Positions 8,546-17,350 of a stretch of 64,000 bases of DNA are shown in pieces; the stretch's first letter is position 1, and each line of letters starts with the position of its first letter. This DNA is from Pannonibacter carbonis (GTDB lineage Bacteria > Pseudomonadota > Alphaproteobacteria > Rhizobiales > Stappiaceae). The position numbers and the translations under genes are program-made. The notes under the pieces were generated by a model that saw only the letters and a list, made by a program, of their open reading frames with translations, was not told the DNA's origin and did no database searches. The stretch lies in contig NZ_PUDR01000001.1 in NCBI RefSeq assembly GCF_003012935.1, positions 50,182-114,181 of the forward strand. The letters are read 5' to 3'.

Positions 8546-9577
8546 ATGAACGCCCTGGTTCAGCGACCGGACAGACTGGATACGACTGCACAGCCGGCCA
8601 AGCCCGCCGGCGGGTGCATCGCGACCGGCAGCACCGCGCGCCCGGACCGGACGGCGGTCATGGCGAACCTGTTGGCCCATCCAGCCTTCAGCGACGCGCG
8701 CAAGGCCATCATCGCCAACCTGACCCAGCTGTTTCGCGGCGACTATCTTCTGAGCCGGCTGCTGCTGGAGGAAGGCCGCTACCTGACAATCCAGACGCTG
8801 CTGCATCTGGCTGCCGGCCAGCAGGCCGAAGAGCGTGAGACGTGGCTGACCCTTGGGCGGCTGCAGGCAAGACTTGCAGGATCAGAACTGGCAAGCCGCA
8901 ACCGGATAGAAGCGCTCGTCGCGATCCTGGAGCGCTACAGCTTTCTGGAACGCCGCAAGGCGGAGGAAGACCTGCGCGTCACGCTGCTGCTGCCGACACC
9001 CCGGCTCTGGGGCTGCGATGCGGTGCTGGCCGAGGCGATGGTCCAACCGCTGGCCCTGTTCCGCGATATTCATCAACCGGGCCCCGCGCTTTGCAGCCTC
9101 CTGACCCGGACCCGCGTCGGCGGATCGGCGTTTGTCGCCCCCCCTGACACGGGGCCAGGCTTTGATCCGCAAGTTCCCGCCTGGTCCAACAGGGATCTTG
9201 CAACCGCAGGCGCCGGCCATCGTGCCTGGCATCGGGCGCTTTCGCCGCATATCGACACATACTTTGCGCTGCGCGCAGCTCATCCTCAGATCCAGGGTCT
9301 TGCCGCGCGTGACGGGGGCTACCTCACCTTCCTGCTGCTGCTCGGCGAGGTCGAGCAGACTGGCTGCGCCCGGCTTTGCCTGCCCTTCGAGACCTTGTCC
9401 AGCCACACCGGCGTCTCGCGCACCCATGCGCGCTTGCTGATGGAACAGGCCGAAGCCAGCGGCTTCATCAAGCTCCACGCCAAAGGTGGCCGCGACGTCG
9501 AGGTCCTTCCGGCGCTGCATCAGGCTGCCGATGCCTGGTTCGCCGATCTCATGGCATTCGTCCTTACCCTTGACTGA
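8546..9577 (+). CDS. Putative winged-helix transcriptional regulator
   Basis: This 343-residue protein has no confident full-length family match. The start ATG follows AAGGA at a good distance. Residues about 45-120 are helical. The C-terminal part (about 265-335) looks like a winged helix: LPFETLSSHTGVSRTHARLLM is a helix-turn-helix, followed by a wing (IKLHAKGGRDVEVLP). It is divergent from the exporter operon and leads the plus-strand chemosensory cassette, so control of one or both is plausible. Its stop overlaps the possible TTG start of cheR. Function as a DNA-binding protein is inferred from the HTH pattern only. Confidence 0.55.
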   Translation: MNALVQRPDRLDTTAQPAKPAGGCIATGSTARPDRTAVMANLLAHPAFSDARKAIIANLTQLFRGDYLLSRLLLEEGRYLTIQTLLHLAAGQQAEERETWLTLGRLQARLAGSELASRNRIEALVAILERYSFLERRKAEEDLRVTLLLPTPRLWGCDAVLAEAMVQPLALFRDIHQPGPALCSLLTRTRVGGSAFVAPPDTGPGFDPQVPAWSNRDLATAGAGHRAWHRALSPHIDTYFALRAAHPQIQGLAARDGGYLTFLLLLGEVEQTGCARLCLPFETLSSHTGVSRTHARLLMEQAEASGFIKLHAKGGRDVEVLPALHQAADAWFADLMAFVLTLD

Positions 9578-10379
9578 GGTCGCGCCCACCCGGCCAGGCA
9601 CTCCATCCCTGATCGAGCGCCTTTCGCGGCAAACCGGCATCGCCCCGTCCTACATCGGCGCACGGCTCGGCACGCACCAGTTGTTTCCGTTCCAGAACAC
9701 CCCGGCAGATCTCATCGAACGCCTTTTGGTGCAGGAAACCTCCTTCTTCCGGCATGCAGGTCAGTGGACGATGTTGCGCAACATGCTGCGCGAAGACCCC
9801 GTGCTTTCAGCATCGGCGCTGCGGGTCTGGAGCACGGCCTGTGCCACCGGCGAGGAGGCCTGGTCACTGGCTTTCCTGCTCCAGTCCGAAGGCAAGGGCA
9901 GGTCGCGGGTGATCGGATCGGACATCAGCCCGTCGGCCATCGCGGCAGCGACCCTCGGCCGTTACACGCGGCTGGAGGCCATGGGCAGTTTTCGCGATCT
10001 GCCGGAGTTTGCGCGTCCGGCGTTCCCGCTTGCCAGCGGCGAGGTCTGGGACGCGCCAAGCAACTTGCGCAGCATGACGAGATTTTGCGTGCACAATGTG
10101 CTGGATCCGATGTTGTCCTCCGAACTCGGTGGTCCAGCTGACCTTGTGTTCTGCCGCAACATGCTGATCTACTTCACCGAAGATGCCGTCAACAGGGCCC
10201 TCGCCAACATCGCAAGCGCGATGCGGACCGGGGGAATCCTCGTTCTTGGAGCCTCGGAAACCATGCGCGATAATGGCCTGTTCGAGCCAGTGGAGACCGC
10301 AAGCGCCATTTTCTGGCGCCGCACCGGCCGGCCCGCCGTCACGGCTACACCGATGGCAGGAGCCATGCCACGCCCGTGA
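9531..10379 (+). CDS. cheR: CheR-type chemoreceptor methyltransferase
   Basis: A SAM-dependent glutamate methyltransferase for the chemoreceptor. Recognisable motifs are LLVQETSFFRH (the ETxFFR element of the CheR N-terminal domain), WSTACATGEEAWSLAF (SAM site), GSDIS, and DLVFCRNMLIYF near the C-terminus. The start is uncertain: ATG 9531, or TTG 9570 overlapping the upstream stop; the homologous part begins near SLIERLSRQTG. The 3' end overlaps cheB in a GTGA arrangement (10376-10379), which suggests translational coupling. Residues after about 260 are unrelated tail. Together with CheB it would adapt the MCP at 11958. Confidence 0.88.
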   Translation: MPGSPISWHSSLPLTEVAPTRPGTPSLIERLSRQTGIAPSYIGARLGTHQLFPFQNTPADLIERLLVQETSFFRHAGQWTMLRNMLREDPVLSASALRVWSTACATGEEAWSLAFLLQSEGKGRSRVIGSDISPSAIAAATLGRYTRLEAMGSFRDLPEFARPAFPLASGEVWDAPSNLRSMTRFCVHNVLDPMLSSELGGPADLVFCRNMLIYFTEDAVNRALANIASAMRTGGILVLGASETMRDNGLFEPVETASAIFWRRTGRPAVTATPMAGAMPRP

Positions 10380-11377
10380 AACGCCCGATCCTCATCGCCG
10401 CCCCTGGTGCCTTCGAACGATCCGCCCTGCACCGTATCCTGGCCGAAGCCTTCCCGGCATCGCCGCTCAGCCAGTGCATCACGGCGGCTGATCTGCAACA
10501 GCGGCTGGAAGCGCGGTTTTCCGGCCTTCTGGTGCTTGATGAGGCCCTGACAGCGGCCGCCATGCCAACGCCAGCCCTGCAGACCGGCCTTGCCCGGCTG
10601 GGCCCTCGGCTGATTGCGCTCACACGCGATACATCCGTCCCCGGCCCCCCTGTCGGCACATGGGCCCGGGACCTGCCGGATCGTGTCAGACGGGCCGTTG
10701 CTGACCAGGCACTCGCCGTCGGAGCCACTACGGATCCGGCCGAGCTGCCAGCATCGCCGGCGCTTGCCTCACTTGCAGCCGCAACGAAACACGCAACGCC
10801 GGCCTGCCTGCTGGTGGCCAGCAGCACCGGCGGCCCGGGTGCCCTGGCGCGCCTGTTGCAGCACATCCCCGTCGGGGCCTTGCCCTGGATCATCGCCCAG
10901 CACATGCCGGACCACGGCACGCAGGCCTTCGCAGCTCATCTTGCCGATGTCAGCGGTCATGCGGTCAGCGAAATCGGCAGCCAGACCCGCCTCGCATCCG
11001 GCGGCATCTATGTCCTCAAGGGCGGACAGGACTTCACCCTGTCGCATACACCAGCTGGAATGCTCACCCTGCGCCCTTGCCCGGCTGTGGCAAGCCCCTT
11101 CCATCCCAATGCCGATCACCTGATGCAATCGGCTGCGGCTGCCGGAATTCCGGCCATGGCCCTGGTGCTCAGCGGCATGGGCGAGGACGGCGCGAGGGGA
11201 GCCGCAGCTCTGGGGCAAGCGCAGAATCCGGTTTATGTACAGGAGCCCGCCACCTGCATAGTCCCGGGAATGCCGGGCGCAGCGCTCACCCGGTTTCCGT
11301 CCGCGCTGCGGCTGGATCCCTCGGCCCCGCCTCCGTCTTTCGTCAGACTGTGCTCGCGCCGGCCAGGAGAAGACTGA
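10376..11377 (+). CDS. cheB: CheB-type methylesterase with degenerate receiver
   Basis: The protein has 333 residues and a GTG start overlapping the cheR stop. The C-terminal half (about 140-325) is a CheB methylesterase: catalytic Ser in VASSTGGPGAL, His in IIAQHMPDH, Asp in LSGMGEDGARGA. The N-terminal 120 residues have a receiver-like layout (ILIAAPGAFERSALHRILAEAF), but the acidic pocket normally formed by paired Asp/Glu near the start is missing; only LLVLDEA remains. Phospho-control may therefore be altered. Its 3' end overlaps the convergent DUF3307 gene by 35 bp. Confidence 0.85.
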   Translation: MKRPILIAAPGAFERSALHRILAEAFPASPLSQCITAADLQQRLEARFSGLLVLDEALTAAAMPTPALQTGLARLGPRLIALTRDTSVPGPPVGTWARDLPDRVRRAVADQALAVGATTDPAELPASPALASLAAATKHATPACLLVASSTGGPGALARLLQHIPVGALPWIIAQHMPDHGTQAFAAHLADVSGHAVSEIGSQTRLASGGIYVLKGGQDFTLSHTPAGMLTLRPCPAVASPFHPNADHLMQSAAAAGIPAMALVLSGMGEDGARGAAALGQAQNPVYVQEPATCIVPGMPGAALTRFPSALRLDPSAPPPSFVRLCSRRPGED

Positions 11378-11786
11378 ACCCGAAATGGGTCAAATGATGC
11401 AGGCTCTGGTCCAGTCCCAGCAGCCACCAGAAAGACGCCCGCGCCGGCGTCGCCCCAATGGCCCGCACCGCCCCTGCCTTGCCCCGGTCAATGCAGAAAT
11501 GCACGGCAAAATCCACAAGAGCGAGCCAGACCAGCCAGGGTGCGAACCAGAGGCAGACAAGGCCGGTCAGGACCGCATGAATGCCCGCATGGACTGAAAG
11601 CGGGACCAACCAGTGCCGCGCCTTTTCCTTGCCGGCGGCCATCCAGTAGGTTTGCAGCAGGAAATCCGCCAGAAAATGCTTGGCCAGAAACGCAAGAAAC
11701 AGGGCGCTCAAAAGCCCGACGGGAACTTGATCCGGTATCGCCACTGTTTCCCCCGGAACTGTGAAGCATCTGCAATGGCTAGTCAT
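11343..11786 (-). CDS. DUF3307 family small membrane protein
   Basis: A 147-residue protein on the opposite strand inside the chemosensory cassette. It has about four hydrophobic helices, with the DUF3307-type pattern LAKHFLADFLLQTYWMAAGK (KHxxADFxLQ), SVHAGIHAVLTG and LVDFAVHFCIDRGK. The family is of unknown function and found in bacterial membranes. It ends 35 bp inside cheB, so it is convergent with cheRB and divergent from the MCP gene. A link to chemosensing is not evident. Confidence 0.75.
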   Translation of the reverse strand: MTSHCRCFTVPGETVAIPDQVPVGLLSALFLAFLAKHFLADFLLQTYWMAAGKEKARHWLVPLSVHAGIHAVLTGLVCLWFAPWLVWLALVDFAVHFCIDRGKAGAVRAIGATPARASFWWLLGLDQSLHHLTHFGFSLLLAGASTV

Positions 11787-11957
11787 TAGCCACGCGCGGG
11801 TGACCTTGCCACCCGTCTCGGCACCAGTTCCAGCCCTTGCCCTGGAACATTCCGGGTGGATCGGTCGCGGTCGCGCGCGCGAAGGCTAAAGACCGCACGT
11901 GCTTGTAAATTTCCGTCGATGCGATTGGCATCCGTCGGTCTTCCTCCGGGGGGCAAC

Positions 11958-13883
11958 TTGAAGAACATTACTCTGTCGACCCGCATCTACGGCCTTGCCG
12001 CCGTTCTGCTTGTTCTCCTCGGCCTGCTGTCTGCGGTGGGATACACGTCGGTCCGTGATCTTTCCCGGCTGTCTTCCGAGATGGACCGCTTCTATCGCGC
12101 CGTCGGCGAGATGTTTCTTGCAGACCGGAACTTCACAGGCTTCCGTCTGCGCACCAATGCCGTCCTGTCCTTTGGCCGCACTGCGGATTTCGACCGATCC
12201 CAGGCCCAGGCCAAACTGATCGAGCAGTCCATCTCCCGCGCGGAGGAACTGATTGCCGGTCATCCCGAAGCCGGGCTTGTCTCGGACATCCGCCAGAACC
12301 TCGACGCCTTCCGCAAGCGGGCCGAAAGCTTGATGCAGGAGCGTCTCGCCATCGTCGCCAGCAGCGGCGAACTTTCCGAAGCGCTCAAGGCCGGCAACGC
12401 CCAGTTTGCAATTCCCCCGACGGTGGCCGATGCCGTGGCTGCAAGCGTTCTTGCCTCCGGGACTTTCTCTCCCGAAACGGTCTCGGCCGCATCCACCGCT
12501 CTTTCGAAGCTCCAGTCTCTTTCGCTGACACTGCGGGAACAGTCGCTCGTTGAAGCCGCCCGCAGCTTGGTCGCGCGGCAAGAAGCCTTGATCGCTGCCG
12601 CTGGCCTTGGCGGCCCTGACGTCATCACCCCCGAGGAACGCGGGCTGCTGGACAGCATCGCAGCTTTCCGCGACCGTCTGCAGGAGCGCATCGCCGAGTT
12701 GAGCACGACTGTCGCCTCCCAGACGGCAAGCGCACAGCAGTTGCTCGCCATGCTTGCCGGCGGTGGCATCCTGTTCGGTCTCTTCATCGCCGTCGTCATC
12801 GCCCGCGGCATCATCTCGCCGTTGAAGCAGATGACGCATGCCATGACGCGCCTCGCCCAGGGCGATGGCAACGTCACCATTCCTGGCCTCGGCTCCACCA
12901 ACGAGATCGGCCAGATGGCTGCTGCGGTGGACGTGTTCAAGCAGAACGCCGACCAGATTGCGGCCATGCTGAAGGCGGAAGAAACCACCCGCGAGATCGG
13001 CGAGGTCATCTCGAAGGCTGCGGCCGGTGACCTGACCCTGCGCGTGAGCCTTGAGGGCAAGACCGGCTTCCTGCGCGACATCGGCGAGCAGGTCAACCGG
13101 CTGCTGGACGTCTCGCATTCCTCGTTCCGCGACTTCGGCGAGAAGGCCCGCAGCACGGCACTGTCCGTGGGTGAAGCCAGCATGGCCGTGTCCCAGGTGG
13201 CGGACGGTGCCCGCATGCAGAACTCATCGCTGGCCCAGGTGGCGACGGCGGTCAAGGAAGCAATGCTCGCCATTCGCGAGGTCTCCGACAACACAAGACT
13301 TGCCAGTGAAAAGGCGGATAACGCGACAGGTCTGGTCGAAAAAGGTCTCGCCTCGGTTGAAGCCATGGGAACGCTGGTCGACCGCATCGCCCAGAACAGC
13401 CGCAAGGTGAACCAGATCACCCAGGTAATTGCCCAGATCGCCAACCGCACGCACATCCTCTCGCTCAACGCCGCCATCGAGGCAGCCCGCGCCGGGGAAC
13501 ACGGCAAGGGCTTCGTCGTGGTGGCGCAGGAAGTCGGCAAGCTCGCAGAAAGCGCCGGCCAGAATGCCAACCAGATCGCCGAGATCGTCGAGCAGGCCAG
13601 CGAGGACAGCCTCGCAGGCAAGCAGGCGGCCGACACCGTTCGCGCAGCCATCGTGGGCATCTCGGGCGAGGCACGCCAGACCACCCAGATGATCCACGCC
13701 TCGGTTGCGGCGATCGAGCAGCAGCGCGCCTCGATCACCCAGATCGACGGCACCGTCAGCGAACTGAAGTCCATCGCCACGTCAAACTCGGCCGCCGCGG
13801 AGGAAATCACCGCGACCATGGTCCAGCTGGCCCGTCTGGCCGATGAGACCCGTCAGCGGATCGACGCCTTCAAGATGCCTTGA
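11958..13883 (+). CDS. Methyl-accepting chemotaxis protein (transmembrane chemoreceptor)
   Basis: I chose the TTG at 11958, preceded by GGGGGG six bases upstream and placed just before the first membrane helix ([20 protein letters not shown]); an in-frame ATG at 11919 is the alternative. Layout of about 641 residues: TM1 (about 7-28), a helical periplasmic domain of about 230 residues with no recognised ligand motif, TM2 ([21 protein letters not shown]), HAMP (about 285-340), then the signalling domain. The hairpin tip is [29 protein letters not shown], the CheA/CheW contact region. No C-terminal CheR/CheB pentapeptide is present (end IDAFKMP). It is probably the dedicated receptor of this cassette; its ligand is unknown. 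Confidence 0.92.
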   Translation: MKNITLSTRIYGLAAVLLVLLGLLSAVGYTSVRDLSRLSSEMDRFYRAVGEMFLADRNFTGFRLRTNAVLSFGRTADFDRSQAQAKLIEQSISRAEELIAGHPEAGLVSDIRQNLDAFRKRAESLMQERLAIVASSGELSEALKAGNAQFAIPPTVADAVAASVLASGTFSPETVSAASTALSKLQSLSLTLREQSLVEAARSLVARQEALIAAAGLGGPDVITPEERGLLDSIAAFRDRLQERIAELSTTVASQTASAQQLLAMLAGGGILFGLFIAVVIARGIISPLKQMTHAMTRLAQGDGNVTIPGLGSTNEIGQMAAAVDVFKQNADQIAAMLKAEETTREIGEVISKAAAGDLTLRVSLEGKTGFLRDIGEQVNRLLDVSHSSFRDFGEKARSTALSVGEASMAVSQVADGARMQNSSLAQVATAVKEAMLAIREVSDNTRLASEKADNATGLVEKGLASVEAMGTLVDRIAQNSRKVNQITQVIAQIANRTHILSLNAAIEAARAGEHGKGFVVVAQEVGKLAESAGQNANQIAEIVEQASEDSLAGKQAADTVRAAIVGISGEARQTTQMIHASVAAIEQQRASITQIDGTVSELKSIATSNSAAAEEITATMVQLARLADETRQRIDAFKMP

Positions 13884-13903
13884 GGCAGCGGAAAGACGAA
13901 CCG

Positions 13904-14389
13904 ATGGCCACGCATGAGGACAGCACGCAGCACGATGCGGATGACTGGCACTTGACCCTCGTCAGCGATGACGCCGGACTGGCGCTGTCCATCCGCGCCC
14001 TGCTGCTGGCTGATCCGCAGGCCCGTGTCACCGTCACCGGCAGCGCCGATGTGCTGACGGGCCTGCGCAGCCTGACGGCGGATGTCGTGCTGATCGACGC
14101 TGACAGCGTCACGGATATTGCGCGGCTCGTCGGGTCGGCGGTTCTGATCCAGCCGGCCCCCGTCGCCGTCATTGGTCTTCATGTCAGCGCCGACCTGCGC
14201 ACCTCTGATCTGTGCCGCAGCCGGGGCGCCAGCCTTGTTCATCCCAAGGCGTGCGGCACGGCGGACATCGCGCTGGCCGGCCCCGAAGGCGAAGCACTTC
14301 TTTCCGCTCTCCAGCGCCTCGCGCGCGACCCTGCCCGCAGGATGCCCCTTGCGCGCCCGCCCGTGGAGACCACGCATGGCCGGAGCTGA
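13904..14389 (+). CDS. Receiver-like response regulator domain protein
   Basis: The start at ATG 13904 follows GGAAAG. The 161-residue protein has a single receiver-like domain: an acidic pair in LTLVSDDAGLALSIRALL, a putative phospho-acceptor Asp in ADVVLIDADS, and a possible conserved Lys in LVHPKA. It is divergent from CheY and lacks an output domain. It starts 20 bp after the MCP gene and overlaps cheA by 14 bp. It may be a phosphate sink or CheY-like output for CheA. The fold is inferred from the pattern; homology is weak. Confidence 0.6.
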   Translation: MATHEDSTQHDADDWHLTLVSDDAGLALSIRALLLADPQARVTVTGSADVLTGLRSLTADVVLIDADSVTDIARLVGSAVLIQPAPVAVIGLHVSADLRTSDLCRSRGASLVHPKACGTADIALAGPEGEALLSALQRLARDPARRMPLARPPVETTHGRS

Positions 14390-16859
14390 TTTTTCCGCCG
14401 ATCTCCTCACCGAGGCGGGCGAGCATCTCGGCGTGATCGAGCCTATTCTTGTGGCCAGCGAAACGGCAGCCGTCTCCCGCGCCGATGTGGATGTGTTGTT
14501 CCGGGCCTTCCACTCGATCAAGGGCCTCGCCCGGGTCGCCGGCATTGCCAGCCTGGAACAGGTCACGCATCTGGCGGAGGCCTGCCTTTATCCGGTCCGC
14601 AACGGCACACGCGATCTGACGCCTGACGTCATCGACGCATTGCTGCGTTTGGTCGATGCGATCCGCTCGGCGCAGGCAACGGGCGACCTCACCAGCTTCG
14701 CCGAACCTGATGGCCTGTCCACCCAGCTCGAGGCGCTCTCGGTCAGTGGCCCCACCCAGGCCGCAAGCCTTGAGGCGAGTGTTCCGGCCTCACGCGATGC
14801 CCTTGGGCTGGAGCCCGACATGGGCCGGGCCTTCGCCGAGTTGCTCGCCGAACTCCTGTCGGAACTGTCGGAGGCCCTGTCCGACCGGGACGAGGCTGCC
14901 CTGCACGAGGCGGCAGATGTTCTCGCCCACGCAGCGCGCAAGACCGGCCTGGCGGGGCTGGAACGATGCGCCCGCTTTCTCGCCCAAGCCGCGCTTGACC
15001 AGGCCGCACCGATCCTGTCCGGCATCGTGGCCCAGGCCCGCACGCTGGAAGCGCTGACGGGCACCGAAACCGGCTGGGCAGAAGTGAGCATGTCGCTCGG
15101 CCTCGAGAGCGACGCCGGGACCTCACTGGACCTCGCCAGCGACACCGCCCTGCCTGCCGCCCTCATCAGCCGGCTCGCCTACTGGAAAGTCTCGCCGCTG
15201 CATCTCCCTGCCGTTGCCGGCGCAGCGCTCGAGCGCTTTTCGTCCGATCCCGCCGCGCGACTGGCGGAAGTCGTCCTGCCGATGCCGGAGCCGGAAGCGC
15301 TCGGGCCCCTTGTCACGGCCCTGCCTGGCCTCGTTGCCTCGCGCAGCCTGACCGTCGACGGCCGGCCGCACCTCGCCCTCCTCGTTGCAGTGACCAGCGC
15401 GGACATGCCGGAAGGCCTTGAGGCAGCCGGTCAAGGCACGGCATTGCCCGGGATCGATCTGGTCAACGGGCCGGACTTGTCGGCCTGGTCGGTGACCTGG
15501 CTCGATGGCACCACCGCTCCGGCCCATTTCGGCGATGCGCCCGCCCCGTCACGGATGGCAGCGGTCGAGGAAACGCAGGTCCGTGTCCCGGTCGAAGTGC
15601 TCGACCGGCTGTTCGGCCGCATCGGGTCTTTCTTCACGCTCGGCAGCCGTCTCAACGTGCTGGCCAGCGAAAGCCGCTCCGGCGAGGCCCTGCGCCGTCT
15701 CTACGACTACGCGTCCTCCCGAGCACCCGAGATGCTGCCCGAGGTCGAAGCCCTGATGGCCGACCGGCGTGACTTCCTGACGCTGGAAGCCGAGGTCAGC
15801 CACTTCATCAGCCTCATCCACGAAGCCACGCTGGGGCTCCGGGTCATCCCGTTCGAGAACATCATCGCCCGCTTCCCGCGCATGGTCCGCGAGGCCGCGC
15901 GGGAACTCGGCAAGTCCGTCCGCTTCGAGCAGAGCGCCGGTACGATCAAGATCGACAAGGGCATGGCCGACATGCTGCTCGATCCCTTGATGCACATGAT
16001 CCGCAATTCGATCGATCATGGCATCGAAGCCCCAGAGGCACGCGCCGCTGCCGGAAAGCCGGCCACCGCGCGCCTCAGCCTGACGGCAGAGCAGCACGGC
16101 AACCGCCTTGTACTCACCGTCAGCGACGATGGACGCGGCATCGACATCGCCCGTGTCGGCGAGAAGGCTGTCGCGCAGCGCCTGGCGAGTGTCGAGGATC
16201 TGGCCCGGATGAGCGACGCGGAAATCGCCCGCTTCATCTTCACACCCGGCTTCTCCACCCGCAGCGAAGCCAGCACTGTCTCCGGGCGCGGCGTCGGCAT
16301 GGATGTCGTGCTGGTCAATGTCACCCGTCTCGGCGGGCGCATCGACATCGAAACAGAGGCCGGCAAGGGCACCACCTTCCGCCTCGACATGCCGCTCTCG
16401 GCCGCGATCCGCCCTATGCTTCTGGCCGACACCGGCCGGCAGACCATCGGCTTCCCCGAAACGATGGTCGCCGAAACCGCCGTGTTCCCGGCCGCCAGCG
16501 TCCAGTCCGTCAACGGCCAGCCGTCGCTGTTGCTGCGCGGCCGCTTCCTGCCGCTGTTCGACATCTGCGAGCTGATGCGGCTGCCTGCGCCCGAGGACGA
16601 TGCCGGCGCCGATCTGTCCGTCGTCATCTGCTCCTGGAAGGGCCGCCGCGTCGGCTTCCGCACCCGTCGCATCCTGCGCCGTGCCGAACTGCTCATCCGC
16701 GAAACGCATCTGCGCGTCGCCGAACTGCCCGGCGTCGGCGGCATCTCGATTCTGGGCGCCGACCGCATTGTCCTGGTGCTCGATCCGGACAAGCTGTTTG
16801 ACCTTGCCGCCCGGGCGGTCAACCGCGGCCTGCGCAGCGCCGGGAACCCGCGGCCATGA
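14376..16859 (+). CDS. cheA: CheA-type chemotaxis histidine kinase
   Basis: 827 residues from ATG 14376 (GGAGA upstream). An N-terminal HPt carries the phospho-His 46 in FRAFHSIKGLARV. A second, degenerate HPt-like helical segment lies around residues 149-215 (DVLAHAARKTGLAGLERC). A long linker is followed by dimerisation and HATPase domains: N-box LMHMIRNSIDHGIE, G1 SDDGRGIDIARVG, F/G2 region GFSTRSEASTVSGRGVGMDVV. The CheW-like regulatory domain is C-terminal (about 690-820). It is the cassette's kinase, coupled to the MCP and CheW proteins. Its stop overlaps the next gene (ATGA), so translation is coupled. Confidence 0.93.
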   Translation: MAGADFSADLLTEAGEHLGVIEPILVASETAAVSRADVDVLFRAFHSIKGLARVAGIASLEQVTHLAEACLYPVRNGTRDLTPDVIDALLRLVDAIRSAQATGDLTSFAEPDGLSTQLEALSVSGPTQAASLEASVPASRDALGLEPDMGRAFAELLAELLSELSEALSDRDEAALHEAADVLAHAARKTGLAGLERCARFLAQAALDQAAPILSGIVAQARTLEALTGTETGWAEVSMSLGLESDAGTSLDLASDTALPAALISRLAYWKVSPLHLPAVAGAALERFSSDPAARLAEVVLPMPEPEALGPLVTALPGLVASRSLTVDGRPHLALLVAVTSADMPEGLEAAGQGTALPGIDLVNGPDLSAWSVTWLDGTTAPAHFGDAPAPSRMAAVEETQVRVPVEVLDRLFGRIGSFFTLGSRLNVLASESRSGEALRRLYDYASSRAPEMLPEVEALMADRRDFLTLEAEVSHFISLIHEATLGLRVIPFENIIARFPRMVREAARELGKSVRFEQSAGTIKIDKGMADMLLDPLMHMIRNSIDHGIEAPEARAAAGKPATARLSLTAEQHGNRLVLTVSDDGRGIDIARVGEKAVAQRLASVEDLARMSDAEIARFIFTPGFSTRSEASTVSGRGVGMDVVLVNVTRLGGRIDIETEAGKGTTFRLDMPLSAAIRPMLLADTGRQTIGFPETMVAETAVFPAASVQSVNGQPSLLLRGRFLPLFDICELMRLPAPEDDAGADLSVVICSWKGRRVGFRTRRILRRAELLIRETHLRVAELPGVGGISILGADRIVLVLDPDKLFDLAARAVNRGLRSAGNPRP

Positions 16860-17350
16860 CGCAGTCGCTGACCGCCTATCTGCGCGTTCATCTGGCCGGC
16901 ACGCCGGTTCTGGTCCCGCGTGAGGCCGTGCAATCCGTCCGTGGCCTGTCCGGTTCCGTCCTGCCGCTGGCAGGCAAGACGCCGCGGCCACGGGGCAAGA
17001 CCGGGCACAGCCGCCTGGTCGTCGATGCCGCCCGCCTGCTCGGCCTCGGCCACGTTGCCGGCCCGGATCCGACCGGCCTTCGCATGGCGTCTGCGGACGA
17101 GAACGCCGGCTGGCTTTGCCTTGTCGATCGGGTGGAACGGATCGAGGATCACGGCGCAACCGAGGTTCTGCCCTTGCCGCCTGCCCTTGGCGCGCTGCGT
17201 CGCTGGCTGTCCGGCGTGATTGTCGACCCGGCAAGCGATACTGCCGTCTGCGTCCTGCGTGCCGAACCTGTGATCCCGCCTTTCACCCTGTTGCGTCACC
17301 TGCGCGCGGCCGCTGTCGATCCTTCGCCGCTGCGGGAGGAACTGGAATGA
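16856..17350 (+). CDS. cheW: CheW-like adaptor protein
   Basis: A 164-residue single CheW-like domain protein starting in the ATGA overlap with cheA. The segments LRVHLAGTPVLVPREAVQSVRGLSG, VDAARLLGL and LVDRVERIEDHGATEVLPLP match the double-barrel CheW layout, although the sequence is divergent and the middle is shortened. It would link the receptor to the CheA regulatory domain. Its stop again overlaps the next start (ATGA at 17347-17350). Confidence 0.75.
   Translation: MTQSLTAYLRVHLAGTPVLVPREAVQSVRGLSGSVLPLAGKTPRPRGKTGHSRLVVDAARLLGLGHVAGPDPTGLRMASADENAGWLCLVDRVERIEDHGATEVLPLPPALGALRRWLSGVIVDPASDTAVCVLRAEPVIPPFTLLRHLRAAAVDPSPLREELE

Noticed and set aside
11886..13118. Long minus-strand open frames antisense to the chemoreceptor gene
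   Set aside because: The plus strand encodes an unmistakable MCP; the antisense translations have no domain pattern.
15549..17299. Long minus-strand open frames antisense to cheA and cheW
   Set aside because: Shadow frames of GC-rich DNA; the plus strand carries all CheA motifs.
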